Assembly: GCA_035656095.1 (NCBI GenBank)
Contig: DASRTE010000117.1
Coordinates: 1 to 22,596 of the forward strand
Source: DASRTE01 sp035656095
GTDB taxonomy: Bacteria; Actinomycetota; Actinomycetes; Jiangellales; Jiangellaceae
Length of the DNA: 22,596 nt
Reading direction: 5' to 3'
The notes beneath the pieces were generated by a model. That model worked only from the letters and a program-made list of their open reading frames with translations, made no database searches and was not told the origin of the DNA. Positions 16,283 to 22,596 of the stretch are shown here, piece after piece. Positions within the stretch are counted from its first letter, which is position 1. Each line of letters starts with the position of its first letter. A program made the translations under genes and the position numbers.

Positions 16283-17483
16283 CCACCTGTCGCGCTCGCT
16301 GCCCGCCACCGGTCTGGCCGCGCTCGGGCGGATGCTGCGCCGACCGCTCGCCTCCTACCACCTCGTGCTCGGCTCGGCCGGTCTGCTGCTGGTGCTCGGG
16401 CTGGTGATGGTGTTCTCCGCGTCCAGCGTGTTCTCGCTGCGCTACCACGGCTCGTCGTACTACATCATCGGGCGGCAGGTGGCGTGGGTCCTGGCCGCGT
16501 TGCCGTTGGCCTTCGCGGCTGCCCGGATGTCACCGCGGTTCATGCGACGCCTCGGGCTGCCCTTGCTCGTGCTCTCAGTCGCGTTGCTTGTGCTCACCTA
16601 CGTACCAGAGCTCAGCGTCTCTCCCGGCGGCAACCAGAACTGGATCGACTTCGGCGGTCCCTTCCGCATCCAACCCTCGGAGCTGGCCAAGCTGGGTCTC
16701 GTGCTGTGGGGGGCGGCCGTGTTCGCAGGTAAGGGCAAGCTGCTGCGGCAGTGGCGACATCTGATGGTGCCCTTCGTGCCGGTTGCCGCGGTGGTGGTGG
16801 CCCTGACCGTGGGTCAAGGCGACCTCGGCACCGCCGCAGTCCTGATGGCGGTCGTGCTCAGCATGCTCTGGGTGGTCGGCGTACCGACCTGGCTGTTCAG
16901 CCTGGCGGTGGGCACCGTCGCCGTCATCGGCGCCTACTTCGTGACCTCCGCCGAGCACCGGCTCGACCGGGTACGGCTGTTCCTCGATCCGTTCGCCGAC
17001 GTCGACGACCGGACCTTCCAGGCGGCGCACTCGATCTACGCGTTCAGCGGCGGCGGCTGGTGGGGACGGGGGCTCGGCGGCAGTGTCCAGAAGTGGGGCG
17101 GGCTGCCCGAGGCGCACACCGACTTCATCCTCGCCATCATCGGCGAAGAGCTCGGCCTGCCGGGCACGCTGATGGTGGTCCTCCTGTTCCTCGTGCTCGG
17201 TTACGCGGGCATCCGGATCGCGTGGAACGCGCGCGACCCGTTCGTCCGGCTGGCCGCCACCGGTGTGACCGCCTGGCTGCTGGTACAGGCCCTGGTCAAC
17301 ATGGGTAGCGTCCTGGCGGTGCTGCCGATCGTCGGAGTGCCGCTGCCACTGGTCTCCTACGGAGGCTCCGCGCTCGTGCCGATGCTGATCGGCATCGGGA
17401 TGCTGGTGTCGTTCGCCAAGGAGGAGCCCGGCGCGCGTGCGGCGCTCGCGGCGAGGCGACGCGTACGTGCCGGGCGGCGCTAG
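16266..17483 (+). CDS. ftsW: Septal peptidoglycan polymerase FtsW (SEDS family)
   Basis: FtsW is the SEDS-family glycosyltransferase that polymerises lipid II at the septum together with FtsI. The 405-residue product has about ten membrane segments and the SEDS motifs FRIQPSELAKLG, GQGDLGTA, PEAHTDFILAIIGEELG and VPLPLVSYGGSALV. ATG at 16266 is chosen because it leads directly into the polar N-terminal tail. It overlaps murD by 17 bases and has no clear Shine-Dalgarno sequence. ATG at 16239, right behind a G-run, would add nine residues and cannot be excluded. The C-terminus is Arg/Ala-rich. murG follows after 19 bases. Confidence 0.94.
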   Translation: MATDADHLSRSLPATGLAALGRMLRRPLASYHLVLGSAGLLLVLGLVMVFSASSVFSLRYHGSSYYIIGRQVAWVLAALPLAFAAARMSPRFMRRLGLPLLVLSVALLVLTYVPELSVSPGGNQNWIDFGGPFRIQPSELAKLGLVLWGAAVFAGKGKLLRQWRHLMVPFVPVAAVVVALTVGQGDLGTAAVLMAVVLSMLWVVGVPTWLFSLAVGTVAVIGAYFVTSAEHRLDRVRLFLDPFADVDDRTFQAAHSIYAFSGGGWWGRGLGGSVQKWGGLPEAHTDFILAIIGEELGLPGTLMVVLLFLVLGYAGIRIAWNARDPFVRLAATGVTAWLLVQALVNMGSVLAVLPIVGVPLPLVSYGGSALVPMLIGIGMLVSFAKEEPGARAALAARRRVRAGRR

Positions 17484-17502
17484 CGGGAGGAGTGACCATC
17501 CA

Positions 17503-18606
17503 GTGCACGTGGTGCTCGCCGGCGGCGGAACCGCGGGTCATGTCGAGCCCGCACTCGCTACGGCCGATGCGCTGCGACGGCACGATCCGGACGTCGAGAT
17601 CATCGCGCTCGGCACGGCCCGCGGGCTCGAGTCGCGCCTCGTCCCCGAACGGGGGTACGAGCTGGCAGTGATTCCGGCGGTGCCGCTTCCCCGCCGTCCC
17701 TCCGGCGACCTGCTCCGGCTGCCCGCGCGGTTGCGCGAGTCGGTGGCCCGGACGGCCGAGATCCTGCGTGCCCACCGGGCCGACGTCGTCGTCGGCTTCG
17801 GCGGATACGTGGCACTGCCCGCCTATCTCGCCGCACGACGGTTACGCGTCCCGATCGTCGTCCACGAGGCCAATGCGCGTCCCGGGCTGGCCAACCGGAT
17901 CGGGGCGCGGATGACCCGTCACGTCGCCGTGGCCTCCCCGGCCGTTCGGCTGCCGCACGCCGAATACGTCGGCATCCCGCTGCGGCGCTCGGTGGCGACA
18001 CTGAACCGGCCCGCGCTGCAGGCCGAGGCGCGGGCGGGTTTCGGGCTCCGCCCCGGGCGGCCGACACTGCTCGTGTTCGGCGGCAGCCAGGGCGCGCGCC
18101 GGATCAACGTCGCCGTGTCCGACGCGGCCGCCGCGCTCACGACCGCCGGCATCCAGGTCCTGCATGCCGTGGGCAGGGGCAACGAGGGGACCGTGGCCGG
18201 GTCCGACGGTGACGTGCCGTACGTCGTCGTCCCCTACCTCGAACGGATGGAGCGCGCCTACGCTGCGGCCGACCTGGCGCTGTGCCGCGCCGGTGCCATC
18301 ACCTGTGCGGAACTGGCCGCGGTCGGGTTGCCAGCCGTGTACGTCCCGCTCCCGCACGGAAACGGGGAGCAGCGCCTGAACGCGACGCCCGTGGTCGACG
18401 CGGGTGGCGGCCTGATGGTCGACGACGAAGCCCTGACCGCCGACTGGGTGAGCCACCACGTACCCTCCCTGATGGCGGCACGCCACCGGCTGGCCGCGAT
18501 GGCGGAGGCAGCCGCTACTCTCGGCCGGCGCGATGCCGATGACCGCCTCGCGGCGATGGTCCGCCGTGCGGCGGCCGGTCCAGGCAGCAACGGAGGTACG
18601 TGGTGA
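17503..18606 (+). CDS. murG: UDP-GlcNAc:undecaprenyl-PP-MurNAc-pentapeptide GlcNAc transferase MurG
   Basis: MurG is the GT-B fold, membrane-associated glycosyltransferase that adds GlcNAc to lipid I, giving lipid II on the cytoplasmic face. The 367-residue product begins with the glycine-rich loop LAGGGTAGHVEPALA, followed by GFGGYVALPAYLA, VVHEANARPGLANR, the UDP-GlcNAc-binding GGSQGARRIN, and CRAGAITCAELAAVGLPAV. GTG at 17503 gives the conserved HVVLAGGGT opening and has GGGAGGAG at 17485-17492 upstream, a slightly long ten-base spacing. Upstream in-frame codons back to 17437 lie inside ftsW. Its stop overlaps murC (GTGA). Confidence 0.95.
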   Translation: MHVVLAGGGTAGHVEPALATADALRRHDPDVEIIALGTARGLESRLVPERGYELAVIPAVPLPRRPSGDLLRLPARLRESVARTAEILRAHRADVVVGFGGYVALPAYLAARRLRVPIVVHEANARPGLANRIGARMTRHVAVASPAVRLPHAEYVGIPLRRSVATLNRPALQAEARAGFGLRPGRPTLLVFGGSQGARRINVAVSDAAAALTTAGIQVLHAVGRGNEGTVAGSDGDVPYVVVPYLERMERAYAAADLALCRAGAITCAELAAVGLPAVYVPLPHGNGEQRLNATPVVDAGGGLMVDDEALTADWVSHHVPSLMAARHRLAAMAEAAATLGRRDADDRLAAMVRRAAAGPGSNGGTW

Positions 18607-20027
18607 TCGTCGCGCCCCCTGACCGGGTGCTCTCGGCGGACGAGCTCGGCAGGGTGCACTTCGTCGGGATCGGCGGCGCGGGCATGAGCGGGATCGCCCG
18701 CATCATGCTCGCTCGTGGCGTACCGGTCTCCGGCAGCGACGCCAAGGACTCCAGCGTCCTGGTGGGCCTGCGGGCGATCGGCGCCAGGGTTCACGTCGGC
18801 CACGCGGCGGAGCAGGTCGACGGCGTCGACACCGTGGTCGTGTCCACGGCCATCCGCGAGTCGAACCCGGAGGTCGTCGAGGCGCGCCGGCGCCGGCTGC
18901 GCGTCCTGCCCAGGGCGGCTGCGCTGGCCTCGGTCATGGCCGGGCGGCGTGCGGTCGCCGTCACCGGCACGCACGGGAAGACGACGACCACCTCGATGCT
19001 CACCGTCGCGCTTCAGCACTGCGGTGCCGACCCGTCGTTTGCGATCGGCGGCAACCTCAACGAGTCCGGAGCCAATGCGCACAACGGGACCGGCGACGTC
19101 TTCGTCGCCGAGGCCGACGAGAGCGACGGATCGTTCCTCGCCTACGACCCCGAAGTCGCGATCGTCACGAACGTCGAGGCCGACCACCTCGACAACTTCC
19201 ACACGGTCGAGGCCTACACCCAGGCGTTCGACGCGTTCGCCGCCAGGGTCACGGGCTTCCTCGTGGTATGCGCCGACGACCCTGGAGCGAGGGCGCTCGG
19301 CGAGCGTGCCCGGGCGCGGGGCATCGTGGTGCACTCGTACGGCGAGGCATCCGACGCCGATGTGCGCGTAGCCGAGATCGACCTGACCGGTTCCGGCGTG
19401 TCGTTCGAGCTCGTGGCCCGCGGCCGCCGTCACGGCCGGGTGACCCTGCGCCAGCCCGGCCGGCACAACGCGCTCAACGCTGCGGCCGCGTTGACCGCCG
19501 GCCTCGGCCTCGGCTTCGCCAGCGCTGAGCTGCGTGACGGCCTGGCCGGGTTCACGGGAACGCGCCGCCGGTTCGAGCTCAAGGGTTACGCCGGCGGAGT
19601 CTGGGTGTACGACGACTACGCCCACCACCCGACGGAGGTCACGGCCGTACTCACCGCGGCGCGCCCGCTCGCCGGCGACGGCCGCGTGGTCGCCGTCTTC
19701 CAGCCCCACCTGTTCAGCCGCACCCGCATCTTCGCCTCCGAGTTCGGGAAGGCGCTGGGCGCCGCCGACGAGGTGATCGTCATGGACGTCTACGCGGCTC
19801 GCGAGGACCCCGAGCCCGGAGTCACCGGGGCGCTCGTGGCGTCGTCGGTGCCGCTGCCGCCGGAGTCGGTGACCTTCGAGCCGTCCTGGTCCGCCGTTCC
19901 GGAGGTGACCGCCGCCCGGCTGCGACCGGGTGACGTGGTGTTCACCTTCGGCGCCGGCGACGTCACCTTGATCGGGCCCGAGATCCTCGAGCTGCTCGAC
20001 CACGAGCCGGCGGGACACCACGCGTGA
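18603..20027 (+). CDS. murC: UDP-N-acetylmuramate:L-alanine ligase MurC
   Basis: MurC adds L-alanine to UDP-MurNAc, the first amino acid of the stem peptide. The 474-residue product has FVGIGGAGMSGIARIM near the N-terminus, the ATP loop VTGTHGKTTTT with Lys126, EADESDGSFL, NVEADHLDNF, YDDYAHHPTEV and FQPHLFSRT. Two GTG codons stand in tandem at 18600 and 18603. GGAGG at 18592-18596 is three bases from the first and six from the second, and the second gives the GTGA overlap with murG seen across this operon, so 18603 is preferred. The stop overlaps ftsQ (GTGA). murC sitting just before ftsQ is the usual actinobacterial order. Confidence 0.95.
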   Translation: MIVAPPDRVLSADELGRVHFVGIGGAGMSGIARIMLARGVPVSGSDAKDSSVLVGLRAIGARVHVGHAAEQVDGVDTVVVSTAIRESNPEVVEARRRRLRVLPRAAALASVMAGRRAVAVTGTHGKTTTTSMLTVALQHCGADPSFAIGGNLNESGANAHNGTGDVFVAEADESDGSFLAYDPEVAIVTNVEADHLDNFHTVEAYTQAFDAFAARVTGFLVVCADDPGARALGERARARGIVVHSYGEASDADVRVAEIDLTGSGVSFELVARGRRHGRVTLRQPGRHNALNAAAALTAGLGLGFASAELRDGLAGFTGTRRRFELKGYAGGVWVYDDYAHHPTEVTAVLTAARPLAGDGRVVAVFQPHLFSRTRIFASEFGKALGAADEVIVMDVYAAREDPEPGVTGALVASSVPLPPESVTFEPSWSAVPEVTAARLRPGDVVFTFGAGDVTLIGPEILELLDHEPAGHHA

Positions 20028-20776
20028 ACGGGTCGCCGACCGCCACGTCCAGCCGCAAGCCGTCCGTTGCCGCATCCCGGTTCGCCGCCCGCACGCGTCG
20101 ACGGCGGGTCCGCCGGGCGCTGTCTCAGCTAGCGCTACTCGTGGCCGTCGCCGCGGTCGCGGGTGCCGTGTGGCTGGTCGGCTGGTCGAACGTCACCGCG
20201 CTCGAGACGGTGCGCGTGGAGGGTGCGGGCAGTGAGCTGGCCGGGCAGGTCGAACAGGTCGCCGACGCGCCGCTCGGTGAGCCGCTGATCCGCGTCGACA
20301 CCGACGCGATGGCGGCCCGGGTTCGAGACCTGTCGGAGCTGGCATCGGTCTCGGTGGCTCGGTCGTGGCCGCGGACGGTGGTGGTGTCCGTGACGCCCAG
20401 GGTCGCATCGGCGACGATCCCCGACGGGGACACGTGGTGGCTGGTCGACACGGCCGGCGTCCTGTTCGGCCAGACCTCGGATCAGCCGGCGGGTCTACCT
20501 GCGCTCGATGCTCCCGTCGACGCCGGCGCGAGCACCACCCGGGCGGCCGGCGTGGCCGTCCTCGGCGGGTTGCCCGCCGGCGTGCGCGAACTGGTCGGCG
20601 CCGTCAGCGCCGAGAGCGAGGCCGACGTGCGCCTCGAGCTCGTCGACGGCGCGACGGTGCGATGGGGGGGACCCGTCGAAGCCGATCGCAAGGCGGAGGT
20701 GTTGCTGGCGCTGCTGGACCAGGAGGCGTCGGTCTACGACGTGTCCGCCCCGGAGCGGCCGGCGATCATTCCCTGA
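20024..20776 (+). CDS. ftsQ: Cell division protein FtsQ (DivIB)
   Basis: FtsQ is a bitopic divisome scaffold that binds FtsL/FtsB-type proteins. The 250-residue product has a basic cytoplasmic tail with an Arg cluster (RTRRRRVRR, residues 23-31), one membrane helix (about 35-53) and then a POTRA domain opening with ALETVRVEGA and containing SVSVARSWPRTVVVSV. A beta-rich FtsQ domain follows with WWLVDTAGVLF. The GTG start overlaps the murC stop, with only a weak G-rich ribosome binding site. It is the last recognisable division gene here. ftsZ, which commonly follows ftsQ in actinobacteria, is not found downstream within the window. Confidence 0.93.
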   Translation: MNGSPTATSSRKPSVAASRFAARTRRRRVRRALSQLALLVAVAAVAGAVWLVGWSNVTALETVRVEGAGSELAGQVEQVADAPLGEPLIRVDTDAMAARVRDLSELASVSVARSWPRTVVVSVTPRVASATIPDGDTWWLVDTAGVLFGQTSDQPAGLPALDAPVDAGASTTRAAGVAVLGGLPAGVRELVGAVSAESEADVRLELVDGATVRWGGPVEADRKAEVLLALLDQEASVYDVSAPERPAIIP

Positions 20777-20784
20777 GCGCTCCC

Positions 20785-20793
20785 TGCGATGAT
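20785..20793 (+). promoter_or_regulatory. Candidate extended -10 (TGC-GATGAT) for a leaderless DinB-like gene
   Basis: TGC followed by GATGAT ends exactly six bases before the ATG at 20800, so the A of the ATG would be the first transcribed base. GATGAT keeps the two most conserved -10 positions (A2, T6). There is no Shine-Dalgarno sequence in the 23-base gap after ftsQ, which favours a leaderless start; read-through from ftsQ is also possible. Confidence 0.3.
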
Positions 20794-20799
20794 CGGACC

Positions 20800-21318
20800 A
20801 TGACCATCCCCCTCGTGCCTGAACGCCACTATCCCGCATACGACCTCGACGATCGCGTGATGCTGACCGAGTTCCTCGACTACCACCGGGCGACCGTCCA
20901 CCTCAAGGTGGCCGGCCTCTCCGAGGACGACGCGTGGCGCCGGTTCGTGCCCTCGCTGACCTCGGCCGCGGGCATCGTCAAGCATCTCGGCTACGTGGAG
21001 CAGAGCTGGTTCCGGGTGCGGCTGGCCGGGGAGACCGGGCTGCCGGTGCCGTGGACCGACGAGAACCCCGACGCCGACTTCGAGCGTGCCGACGGAGACA
21101 CGCTCGACGGCCTGCTGAACGTCTATGCCCGGCAATGCGAGCGGTCCCGGGATGTGGCCGCGTCCATGCAACTCGACGACGTCGCGGCCGCGCCCGGGCG
21201 TGACGGTCGGCACGCGACCCTGCGGTGGGTCCTCGTGCACATGATCGAGGAGTCGGCTCGGCACAACGGGCACCTGGACCTGGTCCGCGAGCTCATCGAC
21301 GGCCAGACCGGCGAGTAG
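20800..21318 (+). CDS. DinB-like / DUF664 family protein
   Basis: This is a four-helix-bundle protein of the DinB/DUF664 superfamily, whose actinobacterial members include metal-dependent, mycothiol-linked transferases. The 172-residue product has the helix TSAAGIVKHLGYVEQSWF with His62 and the C-terminal hallmark VHMIEESARHNGHLDLVREL with His147, His155 and His158. His62, His155 and His158 are candidate metal ligands; this is inference from family pattern. ATG at 20800 leads directly into the family's N-terminal region. The gene starts 23 bases after ftsQ, where ftsZ is often found, and shares no evident function with cell division. The substrate is unknown. Confidence 0.82.
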   Translation: MTIPLVPERHYPAYDLDDRVMLTEFLDYHRATVHLKVAGLSEDDAWRRFVPSLTSAAGIVKHLGYVEQSWFRVRLAGETGLPVPWTDENPDADFERADGDTLDGLLNVYARQCERSRDVAASMQLDDVAAAPGRDGRHATLRWVLVHMIEESARHNGHLDLVRELIDGQTGE

Positions 21319-21339
21319 CGCCGCTCCCCTCCCTCTGGG

Positions 21340-21411
21340 CGTCGTGAAGATCGTCGTGTAGCCCTCGGCAGGGTGCTGAGCGGGGCATTTCTGCACGACG
21401 ATCTTCACGGG
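21340..21411. repeat. Palindromic repeat element, complete copy
   Basis: CGTGAAGATCGTCGTG (21343-21358) is repeated as a perfect 16-base inverted copy at 21394-21409. Three further inner pairs, one of them G-T, extend the stem to 19 bp (21343-21361 with 21391-21409). The 29-base loop contains a small CCCT/AGGG hairpin (21362-21373). The element lies between the convergent DinB-like and AbiEi/DUF559 genes. The same left-arm sequence recurs in direct orientation at the end of the window. There is no T-run on either side, so it is not a classical terminator. Confidence 0.8.
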
Positions 21412-21463
21412 TTCGTTGAGGGCGCGGTCCGGCCTTCCCAGGGCGTCCGGGCGAGCGTCGGGC

Positions 21464-22426
21464 CTACGACACCTGCGATTGCTGCTCGGTGGCTCGGGCC
21501 AGAAGGGCGTGGACATGCCGGACCATCGAGGTCGGCGTTCGTCGAACGTCCTCCGTGGTGAATCTCTCGATCAGCCAACCGCGCCGGCGTAGAGCCCGGT
21601 CGCGTTGGCGGTCGTAGCGGCGCGCCGACTGCGTCGAGTGGAACCTCAAGCCGTCTATCTCGATGCCGATCTTGGCTGTCGGGTCGCCGAAGTCGAGCCT
21701 CGCGATCAAGACAGGCCCGTCCCACACCTCGAGCTGGGGCTCGAGGTGTATGCCGGCTCGACGGAAGGCAGTATCGGCCTCGAGCTCGAGTGCGGACTCG
21801 TACTCGGCGCTGAACTCCGTGGCCACCTCCCGGAGCATCGCGATTCCCGCCCGGCCGCCGAAGTCCTCGGCCGCGGCCAGAACGTCCTCCATCGTGACAA
21901 CGTCACGGCTGACGACGTCGTAGAGGATTCGCTGCAATGCCGCGCGGTCGGCGATGCTGGCAAGATCGACGATGATGCGAGCGTCGGTCATGGTGGGGAA
22001 TCCATGGGCTACCGATGTGAAGCCGGTGATCCGGCGAGACCTGGTGATCTGCAGCCCGGTCTGCTTCGTCCTCACGACATCGACGGGCACGGTGACCCAG
22101 ATCCGCGGGTCGATGAGCTGCGGATCTATGCCGCGCAATCGTGCCGCGGTCACATGGCTGAACCAGGCGCGATTGCCTGCGTACAGGAGTCCGGCGACGG
22201 CTCGCGTCGCCGTACTCAGAGGGGTCGTTGCTGCGATCATGACCTTGGGATGAATCAGCACCCACAGGCCGGAGGCGAGCCGGTCGATCATCTGCCCCCG
22301 GCTCAGGCCGGCCTGGAACACCTGCTCCCGGCTGAAGGCACCGAACTGCGACGACGCCAGGACGGCCAGAGCAGCGTCGGCCGTGGAGGTCATGGCCTCG
22401 GTCGGGGGCGATGCGGGCTCGGGCAT
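21464..22426 (-). CDS. AbiEi-like winged-helix protein with C-terminal DUF559 nuclease-fold domain
   Basis: The 320-residue product has an N-terminal AbiEi-type winged-helix region (FSREQVFQAGLSRGQMIDRL, then LHP-like WVLIHPKVMI) and a C-terminal DUF559/Vsr-like PD-(D/E)xK fold. In the latter, ALELEADTAFRRAGI is followed by Asp245 (RLDFGD), Glu256-Ile-Asp258 (IGIEIDG), RFHS, and RYDRQRDRALRRRGW with IERFTTEDV. These residues fit the family's putative catalytic core; no activity is proven. AbiEi antitoxins normally precede an AbiEii toxin gene, and none is visible here. ATG at 22426 has AGGAG rather far upstream (14 bases); ATG at 22393 is an alternative. Base composition looks lower in GC than much of the dcw cluster. 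The gene is bracketed by palindromic repeat arms, suggesting an accessory or mobile origin. Confidence 0.8.
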   Translation of the reverse strand: MPEPASPPTEAMTSTADAALAVLASSQFGAFSREQVFQAGLSRGQMIDRLASGLWVLIHPKVMIAATTPLSTATRAVAGLLYAGNRAWFSHVTAARLRGIDPQLIDPRIWVTVPVDVVRTKQTGLQITRSRRITGFTSVAHGFPTMTDARIIVDLASIADRAALQRILYDVVSRDVVTMEDVLAAAEDFGGRAGIAMLREVATEFSAEYESALELEADTAFRRAGIHLEPQLEVWDGPVLIARLDFGDPTAKIGIEIDGLRFHSTQSARRYDRQRDRALRRRGWLIERFTTEDVRRTPTSMVRHVHALLARATEQQSQVS

Positions 22427-22596
22427 GCGTCACAGGATGGCTCCTTCGCCGATCCGAGCGTGCCCTCGTTCCCCCCTTGTGGACAAGCGGCCCCATGGCC
22501 GATGCAGGCAGATCGCATCGTGCTGCGATGCACCGGTGGCCAGCAGCACCCCGAACCTGCCCGTCGGCGCCGAAGGTACGTCGTCGTGAAGATCGT
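22427..22596. other. Upstream region of the AbiEi/DUF559 gene
   Basis: These 170 bases run to the window end. They hold a 6-bp hairpin (GCATCG at 22515-22520, CGATGC at 22526-22531, five-base loop), a CTTGTGGACAAG partial palindrome at about 22476-22487 that could be an operator, and the truncated repeat arm at the very end. No convincing promoter for the minus-strand gene was identified. Confidence 0.45.
22582..22596 (+). repeat. Palindromic repeat arm, truncated by window end
   Basis: CGTCGTGAAGATCGT is identical over 15 bases to 21340-21354, the left arm of the complete palindrome, in the same orientation. The window stops inside it. The two copies are 1,242 bases apart and enclose the AbiEi/DUF559 gene. 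Confidence 0.7.

Noticed and set aside
14804..16309. 501-codon minus-strand frame opposite murD
   Set aside because: Antisense shadow; low-complexity His/Arg/Asp composition.
18258..20075. 605-codon minus-strand frame opposite murG, murC and ftsQ
   Set aside because: Antisense shadow of strongly conserved genes, with no recognisable domain.

Overview
The window is GC-rich DNA whose codons end mostly in G or C. It has frequent GTG starts and many 4-base stop/start overlaps. Gene content points to an actinobacterium: a DUF3040 membrane protein beside mraZ, a meso-diaminopimelate-type MurE (DNPR motif), an FtsI with a long Arg/Ala-rich N-terminal tail, and a DUF664/DinB-like protein of the mycothiol-associated kind. 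The family cannot be fixed from sequence alone; a Nocardioides-like or related lineage is a guess.

Layout. (1) Bases 1-1121: a class I/II PLP aminotransferase, lacking only the first base of its probable start codon. (2) 1377-1802: a DUF3040 protein, convergent with the next block. (3) 1817-6525, minus strand: a tight three-gene operon of MoxR AAA+ ATPase, DUF58 protein and TgpA-like membrane transglutaminase. (4) 6526-6828: a divergent control region with a mraZ promoter overlapped by four GTGG boxes spaced exactly 10 bp apart. (5) 6829-20776, plus strand: a complete-looking dcw run, mraZ-rsmH-ftsL-ftsI-murE-murF-mraY-murD-ftsW-murG-murC-ftsQ. (6) 20800-22596: a DUF664/DinB-like gene, a 19-bp-stem palindrome, an AbiEi-like/DUF559 nuclease-fold gene on the minus strand, and one more arm of the palindrome cut off by the window end.

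How the genes work together. MurE, MurF, MurC and MurD build the UDP-MurNAc-pentapeptide. MraY and MurG turn it into lipid II. FtsW polymerises lipid II, FtsI crosslinks the product at the septum, and FtsQ and FtsL scaffold the divisome. MraZ probably represses the operon through the decamer boxes. The MoxR-DUF58-transglutaminase module on the other side of the control region is an envelope-linked module of poorly known function.

Most of the window is a standard core region. The least explained part is the right end. ftsZ, which usually follows ftsQ in actinobacteria, is absent. In its place are a DinB-like gene and a solitary AbiEi/DUF559 gene bracketed by copies of a palindromic repeat. That repeat/nuclease pairing is the best candidate for something undescribed. 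No tRNA, rRNA, CRISPR array or insertion-sequence transposase was seen.
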